DNA from: CAJWPI01 sp964571215
GTDB taxonomy: Bacteria > Pseudomonadota > Gammaproteobacteria > Magnimaribacterales > Magnimaribacteraceae
DNA: 17,820 nt
Direction: 5' to 3'
NCBI GenBank assembly: GCA_964571215.1
Contig: CAZMZZ010000032.1
Span: forward strand, 1 to 17,820
Numbering within the stretch: position 1 is the first letter of the stretch; each line of letters starts with the position of its first letter. Shown here piece by piece: positions 1-8,246 of this stretch. Under the pieces are notes generated by a model, which saw only the letters and a program-made list of their open reading frames with translations, did not search any database and was not told where the DNA came from. A program made the position numbers and the translations under genes.

Positions 1-127
1 TTATTAAATCAATCATAGAAAGAGTTAAAGAATTAAGAGTTTCTGGAGAGTTGAGGATAATACGTCCCAACCTTTTACCACCAGAAGCCTCAACCTCTTC
101 AAACAGAACTAGATCGTCTCTAGGCAT
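1..127 (-). CDS. 3-hydroxyisobutyryl-CoA hydrolase / enoyl-CoA hydratase family, N-terminal part only
   Basis: The first 42 codons of a gene that leaves the window at its left edge. The reading frame starts with ATG at 127-125 inside the end of the upstream enoyl-CoA hydratase gene, sharing the eight bases ATGCCTAG with its stop codon. The visible protein starts MPRDDLVLFEEVEA and then has GRIILNSPETLNSLTLSMID, which resembles the first beta strand and 'LNRPxxLNAL' turn of crotonase-fold enzymes. In this operon context (mmsA, acyl-CoA dehydrogenase, hydratase) the best match is 3-hydroxyisobutyryl-CoA hydrolase, which releases free 3-hydroxyisobutyrate in valine breakdown. That assignment is inference from context and the first turn only; catalytic residues lie outside the window. 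It could be another crotonase-family member. Confidence 0.75.
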   Translation of the reverse strand, partial: MPRDDLVLFEEVEASGGKRLGRIILNSPETLNSLTLSMIDLI

Positions 128-890
128 TACGCCACTTCGGTGGTCTTTTTTCTAGAAAAGCAGAAACGCCCTCTTTCTGATCTTGGGTATCGAACAATTC
201 AACAAAAGGTTTTTTTTCAGATTCGTAACTATTTTGTTGAGAACGAGCTGAATGTATCAATGCTTTACAAGCCGAGATACTTAAAGGGCTTTGATTACAT
301 ACCTGTTCTGCAAGCTCAATTCCTTTTGTATAACTCTTACCAGTTTCTACTACTTCTTCAACAAGACCTATTTTAAGACCTAGTTCGGCATCTACCTGTT
401 CTCCAGCTAGAATCATTCTTTTTGCCCAGCCCTCTCCTACTAATCTGGGTAGTTGTTGTGTACCTCCTCCACAAGGAAGAAGGCCTACTTTAGGTTCAGG
501 CAGAGCTAATCTTGCTTGTTTCTCGGCAATTCTGATATCGCATGCTAAAGCACACTCCAGACCACCTCCCATAGCAAAACCATTTATTGATGCTATTGAA
601 ACTCCCCTAAAATTACTTAAGGTAGAAAAGGCAGTAGCGAATGAGGTTGCCATTTCATTTGCAGCTTCTTTTCCTCCCTTATCAAAAACTTTTAGGTCAG
701 CACCAGCAGAAAAAAATTTTTCTCCCTGACCAGTAATAACTAAACTAAAAATTTCTTTATTGTCATTGAATTCTTCAATGGACTTTTTGAGGAAGCTAAG
801 ACTTTCTTGATCCCAGGTGTTTGCTGGAGGATTATTAATAGTTAACTTTGCTATGTGATTGTCTATCTCTATAAGTAATTTTTCTGACAT
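120..890 (-). CDS. enoyl-CoA hydratase (crotonase family), likely valine pathway
   Basis: A 256-residue crotonase-fold enzyme of normal family length. FSAGADLK (residues 60-67) forms the first oxyanion-hole segment and GFAMGGGLECAL (104-115) the second. Both catalytic glutamates of true hydratases are visible: E112 in GGGLE and E132 in LPEPKVG. The C-terminus ends in the usual EKRPPKW. It would hydrate methacrylyl-CoA (or other short enoyl-CoAs) to the 3-hydroxyacyl-CoA. Its ATG lies 9 bases after the acyl-CoA dehydrogenase stop; the stop and the Shine-Dalgarno merge as TAGGAG, with the ATG 7 bases after the GGAG, so translation is probably coupled. Its own end overlaps the next crotonase-family gene by eight bases. 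Substrate assignment to valine rests on neighbours, not on residues. Confidence 0.9.
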   Translation of the reverse strand: MSEKLLIEIDNHIAKLTINNPPANTWDQESLSFLKKSIEEFNDNKEIFSLVITGQGEKFFSAGADLKVFDKGGKEAANEMATSFATAFSTLSNFRGVSIASINGFAMGGGLECALACDIRIAEKQARLALPEPKVGLLPCGGGTQQLPRLVGEGWAKRMILAGEQVDAELGLKIGLVEEVVETGKSYTKGIELAEQVCNQSPLSISACKALIHSARSQQNSYESEKKPFVELFDTQDQKEGVSAFLEKRPPKWRNA

Positions 891-899
891 TCTTTACTC

Positions 900-2060
900 C
901 TATTGCACTAAATTAGTAGCGTCTTCCATCATCATTCTCCTTCCTATAATCATACGCATTATTTCATTCGTTCCTTCAAGAATTTGATGGACCCTAACAT
1001 CTCTTACATAACGTTCTAAAGGATATTCTTGAATATATCCATAACCACCAAAAATTTGTAAAGCTTCATTGCAAACATTAAAACCAACATCCGTTGCAAA
1101 CCTTTTTGCCATTGCAGAATAAATGGTCGCTTCAGGGTGATTGTCATCTAACTTGTTGGCAGCTAATCTTACAAAATGCCTAGCCGCCACAAGTTCCGTT
1201 GCCATATCTGCTAACTTGAACTGCAAAGCTTGGAATTCTCCAATTTTTTTCCCAAATTGTTCCCTTTCGTTCATGTATTGTTGAGCTGCAGAAAGAGCTG
1301 CTTGGGCTGTACCTATTGAACAAGTCGCGATATTTATTCTTCCTCCATCCAGTCCTTGCATGGCTATCTTAAAACCTTGGCCTTCCTCTCCAATAAGATT
1401 ATCCATTGGAACTTTTACTTCGGTAAGATTAACTATTCTTGTAGGCTGATTTTTCCAACCCATTTTTTCTTCCTTCTTCCCATAATCTATACCTTTGGAG
1501 TTTGCAGGAATTAAGAAACAAGATACTCCGCCAGCACCTTCTTTACCTGTTCTTGCCATGAGTATTAAACAATCAGTTTCTCCAGAGCCCGAAATAAAGG
1601 ATTTACTCCCATTAATTATGTAACTGTCATTGATTTTCTTGGCTGTTGTTTTAATTGAAGCAGCATCTGATCCAGCACCAGATTCTGTTAGACAATAAGA
1701 GGCTAGTTTTTTTCCTGAACTAAGAGAAGGGCACCATTCTTTTTTCAGCTTTTCTCTACCAAATTTACTTAACATCCATAAAGCCATATTATGAATAGTT
1801 ATAAAAGCAGTAGTACTCGTGCAGCCTGCTGACAATTGTTCAATAATAATACTTGCATCTAACCTTCCAAGGTTCATACCACCGTCTTCTTCAGGAACAT
1901 ATAGAGAGCAAAATCCAAGTTCTCCAGCTTTCTGTATTACTTCTTTAGGAAAATAACTTTCAGAGTCCCATGTAGCTGCAAAGGGTGCTAGCTCTTTTCC
2001 AGCAAATTCTTTTGCTAAGTTTTGAAATGCAATTTGTTCTTCAGACAAGTCAAAATTCAT
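900..2060 (-). CDS. acyl-CoA dehydrogenase, probable isobutyryl-CoA dehydrogenase
   Basis: A 386-residue FAD-dependent acyl-CoA dehydrogenase of standard length with all three domains: N-terminal helical (about 1-120), middle beta domain with the FAD/substrate signature YCLTESGAGSD (122-132), and C-terminal helical domain. The catalytic base is E362 in HQILEGTNEIMR, the position used by short- and branched-chain enzymes of the ACAD8 type; the downstream IIGR is also typical. GGYGYIQEYPLER (338-350) is a further family signature. The enzyme takes electrons from an acyl-CoA and passes them to electron-transfer flavoprotein. Placement between mmsA (4-base gap) and an enoyl-CoA hydratase (9-base gap) points to isobutyryl-CoA to methacrylyl-CoA. 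The chain-length assignment is inferred from the operon. Confidence 0.92.
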   Translation of the reverse strand: MNFDLSEEQIAFQNLAKEFAGKELAPFAATWDSESYFPKEVIQKAGELGFCSLYVPEEDGGMNLGRLDASIIIEQLSAGCTSTTAFITIHNMALWMLSKFGREKLKKEWCPSLSSGKKLASYCLTESGAGSDAASIKTTAKKINDSYIINGSKSFISGSGETDCLILMARTGKEGAGGVSCFLIPANSKGIDYGKKEEKMGWKNQPTRIVNLTEVKVPMDNLIGEEGQGFKIAMQGLDGGRINIATCSIGTAQAALSAAQQYMNEREQFGKKIGEFQALQFKLADMATELVAARHFVRLAANKLDDNHPEATIYSAMAKRFATDVGFNVCNEALQIFGGYGYIQEYPLERYVRDVRVHQILEGTNEIMRMIIGRRMMMEDATNLVQ

Positions 2061-2064
2061 TTTT

Positions 2065-3555
2065 CTACTTCAATTTTATTGTTAGATTGGCTCCTTCACT
2101 ATCTCCACCTTCAAACCATCTTTCTGTAATTGTTTTGGTCTCTGTATAAAACCTAACTGCTTGCTTTCCATAGGCATGAAGATCACCATAAAATGAACCC
2201 TTCCAACCAGTAAATGAGAAGAAAGGTAGCGGCACAGGGATAGGAATATTAATACCCACTTGTCCGACTTCTATTTCATGTCTGTATTTTCTAGCAGCCC
2301 TACCAGAGCTAGTAAAGATAGAAGTTCCATTCCCATAGGGGTTAGAGTTAACTAAATCTATAGCATCTTCAAGAGTTTCTACATTTATAGCCAAGAGAAC
2401 GGGTCCGAATATTTCAGTTTTGTAAATTTCTGAATCTGTTTTTACTTCTGAAAAAAGAGTTGGTCCTACCCAATTACCTTTTGGATAACCCTCTACTTTG
2501 CATTTACTACCATCTAGCATGCACTTGGCTTCAGACTTACCCTTTTCTATTAACGAAAGAACTCTATCTTTAGCAGCTTTGCTTATAAGAGGACCATATC
2601 CTGATTCTGGTGAATCCCATGATCCAGGAGAAACTTTCTGCATTTCGGTTTTTATATCTTCAACCCAATTCTTAGATTTTCCTACAAAAACCGCAACACT
2701 AATAGCCATACATCGTTGTCCTGCAGCTCCAACAGAAGCACCCACTAAGTTATCAATTGTTCTTTGTTTATCAGCATCAGGCATCACAACCATATGATTT
2801 TTTGCTCCTGCAAATGCTTGTACTCTTTTTAAATTATCTGTTCCTGTTTTGTAAATATATTGACCCACTGGAACTGATCCCACAAATGATATTGCTTTTA
2901 TATCTTTATGAGTAAGTATTTGGTCTACCTGTTTTTTAGTACCATGAACAACTTGAAGTAATCCTTTTGGTGCCCCTGCCTCAATAAAAAGTTCCGCTAA
3001 ATGATTTGGAGTCATGGGGTCTTGCTCAGAAGGCTTAAGAACAAAAGTATTTCCACACGCTATTGCCATGGGAAACATCCATAAGGGAATCATTGCAGGA
3101 AAATTAAAGGGCGTTATACCAGCACATACTCCCAACGGTTGTGTGTAGCTATAAGAGTCTATTTCTTTTGCAACATTTTCTAATGTTTCTCCCATGAGCA
3201 TTGGAGAAATATTGGCTGCTTGTTCAACAACCTCTATTCCTCTCCAAACATCGCCCTTAGCGTCTTCAAAAGTTTTCCCATTTTCTTTACTTAGAATCTC
3301 AGCTAATTCTTCTTGATTTCTTTTTAGTAGAGCTTGATATTCCATCATCAACCTAGCTCTTTCAGGAGGAGGTGTTTCTTTCCAAGAAACAAATGCTTCA
3401 GCAGCACTAGATACTGCTTTATCAACTTCATTTTTTGAGGCACAAGGCACCTCACACAGAACTTCTTGAGAAAGAGGATTGGTAACTTCCAAATAGTCTT
3501 TGGAATTACTTTCAATGAACTCTCCATCTATTAGTAGAGGTAGTTTATTTGTCAT
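2065..3555 (-). CDS. mmsA: methylmalonate-semialdehyde dehydrogenase (CoA-acylating)
   Basis: A 496-residue aldehyde dehydrogenase superfamily protein. It converts methylmalonate semialdehyde, NAD and CoA to propionyl-CoA, CO2 and NADH, the last step of valine (and thymine) breakdown. The nucleophile is C282 in GAAGQRCMAIS, and N151 in TPFNFPAMIP is the conserved oxyanion asparagine. The segment FAGAKNHMVVMPDA (248-261) is diagnostic of this subfamily: the general-base glutamate of ordinary aldehyde dehydrogenases is replaced by asparagine. The C-terminal GWKGSFYGDLHAYGK also matches. The ATG is preceded by TAGGAAAATAA, a good Shine-Dalgarno. It is the first gene of a minus-strand operon followed by acyl-CoA dehydrogenase, enoyl-CoA hydratase and a hydrolase. 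Confidence 0.95.
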   Translation of the reverse strand: MTNKLPLLIDGEFIESNSKDYLEVTNPLSQEVLCEVPCASKNEVDKAVSSAAEAFVSWKETPPPERARLMMEYQALLKRNQEELAEILSKENGKTFEDAKGDVWRGIEVVEQAANISPMLMGETLENVAKEIDSYSYTQPLGVCAGITPFNFPAMIPLWMFPMAIACGNTFVLKPSEQDPMTPNHLAELFIEAGAPKGLLQVVHGTKKQVDQILTHKDIKAISFVGSVPVGQYIYKTGTDNLKRVQAFAGAKNHMVVMPDADKQRTIDNLVGASVGAAGQRCMAISVAVFVGKSKNWVEDIKTEMQKVSPGSWDSPESGYGPLISKAAKDRVLSLIEKGKSEAKCMLDGSKCKVEGYPKGNWVGPTLFSEVKTDSEIYKTEIFGPVLLAINVETLEDAIDLVNSNPYGNGTSIFTSSGRAARKYRHEIEVGQVGINIPIPVPLPFFSFTGWKGSFYGDLHAYGKQAVRFYTETKTITERWFEGGDSEGANLTIKLK

Positions 3556-3606
3556 TTATTTTCCTATTTTGTCTTTTAAGTTAGTCATTTTTATCTATTT
3601 TTCCTC

Positions 3607-3634
3607 TTGCAACAAATATCTAGGTGGTTATAGT
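3607..3634 (+). promoter_or_regulatory. candidate promoter for the nitronate monooxygenase operon
   Basis: TTGCAA (3607-3612), a 16-base spacer, then TATAGT (3629-3634). The hexamers match the sigma-70 consensus at 4 of 6 and 5 of 6 positions. Transcription would start near 3641, giving a leader of about 33 bases before the AAAGGAG Shine-Dalgarno. It is the only plausible plus-strand promoter I found in the 118-base divergent gap; I could not identify an equally good one for mmsA. Read by eye, not scored. Confidence 0.4.
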
Positions 3635-3673
3635 AGTTTCCCCTTTATCTTAGTGCTAGCAAAGGAGAAAAAA

Positions 3674-4651
3674 ATGTTTAAAACTCGCATAACAGAATTA
3701 TTTGGAATTAAGCACCCAATTATACAGGGTGGAATGCAATGGGTGGGAACTAGTGAACTTGTTTCCGCTGTGTCTAATGCAGGAGCTTTAGGAATTTTAA
3801 CAGCTTTAACTCAACCAACACCTGAAGCCTTATCAAAAGAAATTGAAAGAACTAGAAACATGACAGATAAACCGTTTGGTGTAAACCTAACAGTTCTACC
3901 TGCAATTGAACCTCCCCCATATGAAGAATACGCTCAAGCAATAGTAGGCTCAGGAATAAAGATTGTAGAAACAGCTGGAAGAAGCCCAGAGCCTTTTATG
4001 GAACTCTTTAAAGAATATGATGTAAAAGTGATACATAAGTGCACATCAGTACGTCATGCTCTCAAGGCTCAGAGTGTAGGTTGTGACGCTGTAACAATTG
4101 ATGGATTCGAATGCGCTGGTCACCCAGGGGAAGATGACATTCCTTCTCTAGTACTACTTCCTCAAACTGTAGAAGCTTTAGATATCCCGGTTGCAGGATG
4201 TGGGGGGTTTTCTGATGCAAAGAGTCTTGTAGCCGCCTTGGCTTTAGGGGGTGAAGCTATCGTAATGGGAACTAGATTTATGGCGACCAAAGAGTCATTA
4301 ATTCATCAGAATGTAAAAATGAAAATGACTGAGGCAGACGAAAGGTCTACCAACCTAATGTTTAGAACCATGCATAACACAGCAAGAGTCTTTAAAAACT
4401 CTGTTTCAGATGAAGTTGTGGAAATAGAATCTTCTGGAAGTGCAACTTTTGAAGATATAAAAGATTTAGTTGCTGGAACAAGAGGAAGAGTGGTGTTTGA
4501 AGAAGGAGATCTTGAGCATGGCATTTGGTCAGCAGGTATTTCTGTCGCAAGGGTTAAAGATGTAGTGTCTTGTGATGAATTAGTTTCCAGGTTAGTTAGA
4601 GAAGCAGAAGAAATAATTGCAGGACGCCTACAAGCCGTAAGAACCACTTAA
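3674..4651 (+). CDS. nitronate monooxygenase-like FMN flavoprotein
   Basis: A 325-residue TIM-barrel FMN enzyme of the 2-nitropropane dioxygenase/nitronate monooxygenase family. The N-terminal PIIQGGMQWVG (15-25) is the FMN-binding strand, GFECAGHPGEDD (144-155) carries the conserved catalytic-type histidine H150, and CGGFSDAKSLVAALALGG (176-193) plus VMGTRF (197-202) form the phosphate-binding loops. The frame is open upstream to 3500, but the ATG at 3674 is chosen because AAAGGAG lies at a proper distance before it and homology begins there. Family members oxidise alkyl nitronates such as propionate 3-nitronate, but many are of unknown substrate and some relatives are FabK-type enoyl reductases. 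First gene of a plus-strand operon. Family assignment is firm; the reaction is not. Confidence 0.85.
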   Translation: MFKTRITELFGIKHPIIQGGMQWVGTSELVSAVSNAGALGILTALTQPTPEALSKEIERTRNMTDKPFGVNLTVLPAIEPPPYEEYAQAIVGSGIKIVETAGRSPEPFMELFKEYDVKVIHKCTSVRHALKAQSVGCDAVTIDGFECAGHPGEDDIPSLVLLPQTVEALDIPVAGCGGFSDAKSLVAALALGGEAIVMGTRFMATKESLIHQNVKMKMTEADERSTNLMFRTMHNTARVFKNSVSDEVVEIESSGSATFEDIKDLVAGTRGRVVFEEGDLEHGIWSAGISVARVKDVVSCDELVSRLVREAEEIIAGRLQAVRTT

Positions 4652-4660
4652 AGAAGAGAT

Positions 4661-4975
4661 ATGGATAACATCAAAGTCTATTTAATAGCTAATTTGAAAA
4701 TACAGGATAAAGATGCTTATCGTAAATACGAAAAAGGATTCTTTCCTATTTTAAGAAAACATGGCGGAGAATTTATTACTTATGATGATTCTTCTACTCA
4801 TTTAGAAGGAAATGAACCTTTAGCGGGAAGAGTAATCCTTTTTTCTTTTCCTTCAGAAGAGGCAGCAAGCAATTGGTTTTCTGACCACGAATATCAAGAG
4901 TTAGCTGAGCACAGAAGAGAAGGAGCTCCCTTGGTTTCTTTGACTATGGTAAAAGGGTTGCCTCCTAGAGAATAA
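4661..4975 (+). CDS. DUF1330 family protein
   Basis: A 104-residue protein resembling the DUF1330 family, small ferredoxin-like alpha/beta barrels related to dimeric EthD/ABM-type proteins. Visible hallmarks are YLIANLKIQDKDAYRKYEKG near the N-terminus, GGEFITYD (35-42), then GRVILFSFPSEEAASNWF and a DHEYQELAEHR segment. No signal peptide or membrane segment. It begins 10 bases after the flavoprotein stop, behind GAAGAGA, and is 30 bases before the acyl-CoA synthetase, so it is part of the operon. DUF1330 proteins have no established reaction; similar folds act as small monooxygenases or isomerases. A role on the same substrate as its neighbours is speculation. Confidence 0.8.
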   Translation: MDNIKVYLIANLKIQDKDAYRKYEKGFFPILRKHGGEFITYDDSSTHLEGNEPLAGRVILFSFPSEEAASNWFSDHEYQELAEHRREGAPLVSLTMVKGLPPRE

Positions 4976-5005
4976 CAAAAATTAAGGATTTTTTAGAGAT
5001 AAACT

Positions 5006-6538
5006 ATGCCAGAATTTGCTAAACAACTTTATCAAGAAAGACCCCAAGAGATAGCACTTCGTTTTGAAGACAGAACTATGAATTGGTTAGATATTGATAT
5101 AACTTTAAATAAGATTGCAAATGGTCTTAATAAGCTAGATTTAGGATCCCAAAGACGAATAGCAGTATTTGCTGAGAATGCATTAGAAACTGCAGTGGCT
5201 AATTTAGGGGGCTTAATTGCTGGAGCTTCTGTTGTGCCTGTTAATTTTCATTTAACCTCTGAGGAGGTAGCTTACATTCTGGAAGATTCTGGAGCTTCTG
5301 TACTTTTTGTAGGACCGGAAACACTAGATCGAGGCCTTAAGGCAGCAAATATTTCAGGAATTAAGGAAGTAATAGGGTGGAATATTGAAGAAAAAGATCA
5401 GCAATTTATTCATTGGAATGAATGGCTAGAAAGTTTACCAGATACAGAGCCTCCAATGGATTTGAAGCCTTTACCTAATCTTCTTTATACATCTGGAACC
5501 ACAGGCAGACCTAAAGGTACAGATTTACCCCCTACAATGTTTGCTGCTGGAAAAACCATTGCAGAACATTTAGAAAATTTAAAAGATAGTCCGAACGTAG
5601 GATTAGGCACCCATCTTGTAGTTGGTCCAATGTATCATACTGGTCCGCTCTCAGGAGCAAGATTACTAGCGGCTGGAGTAACTTCAGTTATTTTAGGGAA
5701 ATTTAATGCTGAAAATACTCTGAAAGCTATTGAAGAGTATTCAGTAGGCACAACAATAATGGTACCCACTCATTTCGTTAGACTTCTAGCTTTACCTGAT
5801 GATATTAAAAAGAAATATGATGTTTCGTCTATAGTGTCTGTAGGACATACAGGCGCAAAGTGTCCCGTCGAAGTAAAAAAAGAAATGATTGAATGGTGGG
5901 GTCCTGTTTTCTTTGATGCTTATGGTGCAAGTGAAGTTGGAACTACTTGTAGGATAGATTCTGATGAATGGTTAGAACATCCAGGCTCTGTAGGAAAGGC
6001 TATTCCGCCTTTTACAGCAATGATTTTAGATGAAGATGGCAAAGAACTTCCTCCCAATACAGAAGGCAAATTATATTTTAAAGATGATACTGGAAGGGGG
6101 GTTATTTATCACAATGATCCTGAAAAATCTAAGGCAGCTCATATTGCTCCAGGCGTATTCACACTTGGAGAGATTGCTTATATGGATGAAGAGGGTTATG
6201 TTTATTTAACAGACAGATTTAGTGACATGATTGTTTCAGGAGGAGTTAATATTTATCCTGCTGAAGCAGAGCAAGCTCTAATTGAGCACCCTTATGTTCT
6301 TGATGTGGCTTGTATAGGGATTCCTAATAAAGAAATGGGTGAAGAGCTTAAAGCTCTTATCATAGTAGATGAGTCGCAAAAAAAGGCTTCAGAAGAAGAA
6401 CTTATAAGTTGGTGTAGAGATAAGATATCTCATTTCAAGTGTCCAAGGAGTGCAGAATTTGTTGATGATTTGGGTAGAAATACAATGGGAAAGATCAACA
6501 AAAGGAAACTTAGAGCACCATACTGGCAAGATTCATAG
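5006..6538 (+). CDS. acyl-CoA synthetase (AMP-forming, fatty-acid/aryl-acid CoA ligase class)
   Basis: A 510-residue class I adenylate-forming enzyme. Core motifs occur in order: phosphate loop YTSGTTGRPKG (161-171), YGASE (306-310), GEIAYMDEEGYVYLTDR (388-404), the hinge region DRFSDMIVSGGVNIYP, and the C-terminal catalytic lysine K496 in NTMGKINKRKL. It forms an acyl-adenylate from a carboxylic acid and ATP, then the CoA thioester. The length fits medium-chain or aromatic acid ligases better than the longer acetyl-CoA synthetases, such as the acs gene elsewhere in this window. The substrate cannot be read from the sequence. Shine-Dalgarno is weak (AGAGA), so translation may be coupled to the preceding gene. 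It probably supplies the CoA ester on which this operon or the neighbouring oxygenase genes act. Confidence 0.92.
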   Translation: MPEFAKQLYQERPQEIALRFEDRTMNWLDIDITLNKIANGLNKLDLGSQRRIAVFAENALETAVANLGGLIAGASVVPVNFHLTSEEVAYILEDSGASVLFVGPETLDRGLKAANISGIKEVIGWNIEEKDQQFIHWNEWLESLPDTEPPMDLKPLPNLLYTSGTTGRPKGTDLPPTMFAAGKTIAEHLENLKDSPNVGLGTHLVVGPMYHTGPLSGARLLAAGVTSVILGKFNAENTLKAIEEYSVGTTIMVPTHFVRLLALPDDIKKKYDVSSIVSVGHTGAKCPVEVKKEMIEWWGPVFFDAYGASEVGTTCRIDSDEWLEHPGSVGKAIPPFTAMILDEDGKELPPNTEGKLYFKDDTGRGVIYHNDPEKSKAAHIAPGVFTLGEIAYMDEEGYVYLTDRFSDMIVSGGVNIYPAEAEQALIEHPYVLDVACIGIPNKEMGEELKALIIVDESQKKASEEELISWCRDKISHFKCPRSAEFVDDLGRNTMGKINKRKLRAPYWQDS

Positions 6539-6564
6539 TTTATCTAATTTAGAATGAAACAAGA

Positions 6565-7413
6565 ATGAATCAGCAAATGAAGGGTATAAATCATCAATTA
6601 GCTGACCCTAATGAACCCCCTGAAGATCCAAAAGCGGCTGCTACTGTTTTATTAGTTAGGGATAAAGAATCAGAAGGAATTGAGGTTTTTTTGATTGAAA
6701 GAGCTTCCAGAACAAACTTTGGAGGTGCCTTTGTATTTCCGGGGGGGAAGGTTGACTTAGAAGATGGTTCAGAAGAAATAGAAAGAATCTGTAAAGGACC
6801 CTCAGATTCAGAAGCCTCTTTTTCCCTTGGAATAGATAGAGGAGGATTAGCATATTGGGTTGCTTGCATAAGAGAATGTTATGAAGAAGCAGGAATTCTT
6901 CTTGCTTATAGAAAGGATGGCTCTGACTTCAATCCAGAAAATACTAAAGAAAAAAATCTTTATATAGATTACCGAAGAAGACTAAATCAAGGCGAGCCTA
7001 TTTTACAAGAAATGAGTACAAGAGAAGAAATTCTTTTGGCAACCGATAGGTTGGCTTATTTATCTCATTGGATAACACCAAAGATTGAAAAAAGAAGATA
7101 TACAACTAGGTTTTTTGTAGCCCAGGCCCCCTCGGGGCAGACTGCTTTACACGATGGAAATGAAAGTATTAATAGTTTATGGATCAGCCCTGAAGATGCT
7201 TTAGAAAAACATAAAAAAAGAGAGCTATTGATGTTAATGCCAACTATAAAGAATCTTGAAACAATATGTGGTTATAGGGACACAGAAACTTTGTTAAAAG
7301 AAAAAATCTCGATGAATCCAAAAGATATACGAACAATAGAACCTAAGTTTTTTATGGAAGATGGTAAATTGAAGGGAGTTTTGCCTGGAGAACCAGGTTA
7401 TGATGAACATTAA
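6565..7413 (+). CDS. Nudix hydrolase, NUDT19/CoA-diphosphatase-like
   Basis: A 282-residue Nudix protein. The Nudix box is split: FVFPGGKVDLEDG (57-68) supplies the first glycines and RECYEEAGI (103-111) the metal-binding REUxEExGU part, with about 35 residues inserted between them. This long insertion is characteristic of the NUDT19/RP2 subfamily, whose members hydrolyse CoA and acyl-CoA to 3',5'-ADP and phosphopantetheine derivatives. The three box glutamates E104, E107 and E108 are present. A second methionine at residue 5 is a possible alternative start; neither has a strong Shine-Dalgarno. Position after an acyl-CoA synthetase (26-base gap) supports action on CoA or acyl-CoA, as inference. 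A seven-G run at 6741-6747 encodes the box glycines. Confidence 0.85.
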   Translation: MNQQMKGINHQLADPNEPPEDPKAAATVLLVRDKESEGIEVFLIERASRTNFGGAFVFPGGKVDLEDGSEEIERICKGPSDSEASFSLGIDRGGLAYWVACIRECYEEAGILLAYRKDGSDFNPENTKEKNLYIDYRRRLNQGEPILQEMSTREEILLATDRLAYLSHWITPKIEKRRYTTRFFVAQAPSGQTALHDGNESINSLWISPEDALEKHKKRELLMLMPTIKNLETICGYRDTETLLKEKISMNPKDIRTIEPKFFMEDGKLKGVLPGEPGYDEH

Positions 7414-7427
7414 TAAAAGTATTAATA

Positions 7428-8246
7428 ATGAGATCTGAAGAAATTGTCCAGTTATCACCTTTAGTAAGGAGAATAACAGCAGGAAATTCTAGTGTATTTA
7501 CAGGTCCCGGAACCAATACTTATCTTATAGGAATTGATGATGTAACAGTCTTAGACCCAGGTCCTGCGATAGAGAAACATATTCATAACATAATAAATTC
7601 ATCTAAAAATTTGAAACAAATTGTTGTGACACACACTCACGCAGATCATTCCCCTGGAGTGAAACTTCTTCAAAATGAATTAGATATTCCCGCTTATGGA
7701 ATGATAAATGATGCTACTAAAGATCAAGATAAAAGTTTTAACCCTGATCGAATTTTAACTGATGGAGAAATCCTTGAAGAAAGTGGATATACTTTAGAAG
7801 TCATACACACCCCAGGACATGCTTCTAACCATTTGTGTTACCTGTTAAAAGAAGAAAAGATGATTTTTACAGGGGACCACATCATGGAAGGCTCTACAGT
7901 AGTAATAGTTCATCCAGATGGTCATATGAAATCTTATATAGATTCACTGCAAAAGTTGAAAAACTATTCTTTAAAAACAATTGCTCCCGGACATGGTGAG
8001 TTAATGTCTAATCCGCAAGAAGTTGCTGATTGGATTGTTAGGCATCGAGAAGAGAGAGAAGTTAAAGTTTTAGAAGCTTTAAGGGAGAATAAATCCGGTA
8101 ACCCCGATTCCTTGGTTGAACGGGTTTATCAAGATGTTGATTCCGGACTTTACTCTATAGCAAAGTGGTCTTTAGAATCTCATTTAATCAAGCTCCAAGA
8201 AGAAGGTAAGGTAATTAGGAAAGGAACAGAATATATCTTAAATTAA
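7428..8246 (+). CDS. metallo-beta-lactamase-fold hydrolase, LACTB2-like
   Basis: A 272-residue protein with the metal-binding set HTHADH (69-74), H131 in HTPGHASNH, D150 in FTGDH and H189 in APGHGE. After the hydrolase domain a winged-helix tail (about 215-272, GLYSIAKWSLESHLIKLQEE then GKVIRKG) is typical of the LACTB2 group. Family members act on thioesters, or on RNA in the case of the mitochondrial protein. It follows the Nudix gene by 14 bases. The stop overlaps the stop of the oppositely oriented SnoaL-like gene by four bases (TTAA, 8243-8246), so this operon ends abruptly against a minus-strand operon with no room for a separate terminator. A thioesterase or hydrolase role on the operon's CoA ester is a guess. 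Confidence 0.88.
   Translation: MRSEEIVQLSPLVRRITAGNSSVFTGPGTNTYLIGIDDVTVLDPGPAIEKHIHNIINSSKNLKQIVVTHTHADHSPGVKLLQNELDIPAYGMINDATKDQDKSFNPDRILTDGEILEESGYTLEVIHTPGHASNHLCYLLKEEKMIFTGDHIMEGSTVVIVHPDGHMKSYIDSLQKLKNYSLKTIAPGHGELMSNPQEVADWIVRHREEREVKVLEALRENKSGNPDSLVERVYQDVDSGLYSIAKWSLESHLIKLQEEGKVIRKGTEYILN

Noticed and set aside
2498..2797. Open frame on the plus strand inside mmsA, and similar open frames opposite the flavoprotein, Nudix, SnoaL, acs and Rieske genes
   Set aside because: Each lies wholly within a well-supported gene on the other strand, shows low-complexity or family-less translation, and lacks a ribosome site.
3500..3673. N-terminal extension of the nitronate monooxygenase-like protein by 58 residues
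   Set aside because: The extension overlaps the mmsA start region, has no family resemblance, and a strong AAAGGAG precedes the ATG at 3674.
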